Below, in pieces: positions 63,141 to 64,000 of a stretch of 64,000 nt of DNA; the first letter of the stretch is position 1; each line of letters starts with the position of its first letter. A model generated the notes under the pieces. It worked only from the letters and a program-made list of their open reading frames with translations. It was not told the origin of the DNA and ran no database searches. Position numbers and translations under genes: made by a program. Source of the DNA: Pochonia chlamydosporia 170 (Eukaryota; Ascomycota; Sordariomycetes; Hypocreales; Clavicipitaceae); the NCBI RefSeq assembly GCF_001653235.2, contig NC_035791.1:5890001-5954000 (forward strand), written 5' to 3'.

Positions 63141-64000
63141 ATGTTGGTTTTCATGTCTAAATTCACAGTCTTGTGGTTGGCCTTGGTAGCTACTGCTGTC
63201 TCTCCAGGCCTTGTCCCAGGTGTAGACGCCAAGGCACCACGGCAGAGCCAATGTCAACCTTGCAGCAACGGCAATGATCAGGAGCAACAATACACCGCAG
63301 GACCCTTTCATTACCCCACGGCCACCTCTGTTCGATACGCGACGTCTGTCGGCAAACCCACGGCTCCGCCGCCAACTTATGCCCCTGCTCCGGCCGAAGC
63401 AACCTCATTGGTTTTGCCGTTGGAATACACCACCTGGGGCAAATGGAATCCCTGGGTTCCTAACTTTGGACAGGAGGGCGTCAATGGTCGGTATGGCAAG
63501 AATGCTTGGTCCAAAATGTGGTCGCTGGCCAACCTGCCCAACTTTCCGCCCAAGACATCCGTCTTCAGCACCACAGTAGTGCCCACACCCGTCCCTACCA
63601 GCGAGCTCGTGTTTCCCCCCAAGGACCACTTTGGCCCTTCCTCTGATACAGGGTGTTGTTACACTTTCCCTCCCAATTTCATGTTTGGCGTCGCCGGCGC
63701 CGCTGCGCAGATTGAGGGTGCCATCGCCGACCAAGGCAGATCCCCGGCCTTGCCAGACGTGCTCGGCATTATCCCTTCTATGGCCAACGACTACACCACC
63801 GACGAGCACTACTATTATTACAAGCAAGATATTGAGCGTTTGGCTGCCATGGGAGTTAAGTACTATTCATTCAGCGTATCCTGGACGCGCATCCTGCCCT
63901 TTGCATTGCCGGGAACACCTGTCAACAAGCAAGGCATCGACCACTACAACGACGTAATCAACTTTGTCCTGGAAAAGGGAATGGTGCCCGTCGTCACGCT
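63141..64000 (+). CDS. Secreted GH1 beta-glucosidase-like protein, 3' end outside the window
   Basis: The frame is open from ATG at 63141 (or 63153) to the end of the window, 286 codons. A signal peptide is visible (KFTVLWLALVATAVSPGLVPGVDA). An unusual extension of about 150 residues follows, Pro/Thr-rich and with two early cysteines (CQPC). The catalytic domain starts near residue 173 with the GH1 entry motif FPPNFMFGVAGAAAQIEGAI, then DYTTDEHYYYYKQDIERLAAMGVKYYSFSVSWTRILP and GIDHYNDVINFVLEKGMVPVVTL. In canonical GH1 enzymes the entry motif includes GxAT/S-A-x-Q-x-E-G, kept here as AAAQIEG. The acid/base (NEP) and nucleophile (ENG) motifs lie beyond the window, so activity cannot be judged. 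Beta-glucosidases release glucose from cellobiose or plant glucosides. Confidence 0.85.
   Translation, partial: MLVFMSKFTVLWLALVATAVSPGLVPGVDAKAPRQSQCQPCSNGNDQEQQYTAGPFHYPTATSVRYATSVGKPTAPPPTYAPAPAEATSLVLPLEYTTWGKWNPWVPNFGQEGVNGRYGKNAWSKMWSLANLPNFPPKTSVFSTTVVPTPVPTSELVFPPKDHFGPSSDTGCCYTFPPNFMFGVAGAAAQIEGAIADQGRSPALPDVLGIIPSMANDYTTDEHYYYYKQDIERLAAMGVKYYSFSVSWTRILPFALPGTPVNKQGIDHYNDVINFVLEKGMVPVVT

Overview
The window looks like nuclear DNA of a filamentous ascomycete, probably a Sordariomycete and perhaps Hypocreales (inference from gene families and style). Introns are 49-135 nt with GT..AG ends and CTAAC/CTGAC branch sites. Characteristic families are present: HET, NACHT-ankyrin, FunK1, DUF4470, Zn2Cys6, RTA1-like and Mdv1. 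One LTR retrotransposon shows only transition differences, the pattern of repeat-induced point mutation (RIP). All intron-containing models were built by hand from splice signals and frame continuity.

Layout. 1-30 kb mixes housekeeping genes with self/non-self recognition families: a HET protein (185-2200), a GRAM/VASt sterol-transfer protein (3821-7699), a Zn2Cys6 factor (9351-10874), an RTA1-like membrane protein (11404-12812), an ankyrin protein (13018-15069), a FunK1 kinase (15441-17327), a Cys/His-rich unknown (18185-18973), a flavin-reductase-like protein (19421-20475), a dynamin-like GTPase (21582-23969) and a fungal NLR with nucleoside-phosphorylase, NACHT and twelve near-identical ankyrin repeats (25384-29631). 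A short TTAGGG array lies just before the NLR.

30.7-38 kb is an accessory stretch. An eight-exon von Willebrand A (vWA) gene (30728-32787) is divergent from a small gene (33668-34333) whose product resembles the vWA protein's N-terminal module. Two tiny genes follow: a CxxCxGxG mini-protein (36779-37016) and a four-exon secreted cysteine-rich, defensin-like peptide (37331-37709).

38.5-48 kb is mostly conserved: a TPR protein, an Atg38/NRBF2-like coiled-coil protein, a JmjC/cupin protein, the mitochondrial fission adaptor Mdv1 and a class-I-like O-methyltransferase. A small two-exon gene of unknown function is proposed at 48530-48841.

50-61.5 kb is shaped by transposons. A DUF4470 gene has lost its start next to an LTR element (53098-54541, target duplication ACTAT) and carries an in-frame TAG. 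A solo LTR of the same family (60634-60866, duplication ACCAC) is far less mutated. A perfect-arm inverted-repeat element (61033-61405), an orphan acyltransferase-like C-terminus and a Zn2Cys6 gene with four tandem CreA-type motifs upstream are also here. The window ends inside a secreted GH1 glycosidase gene.
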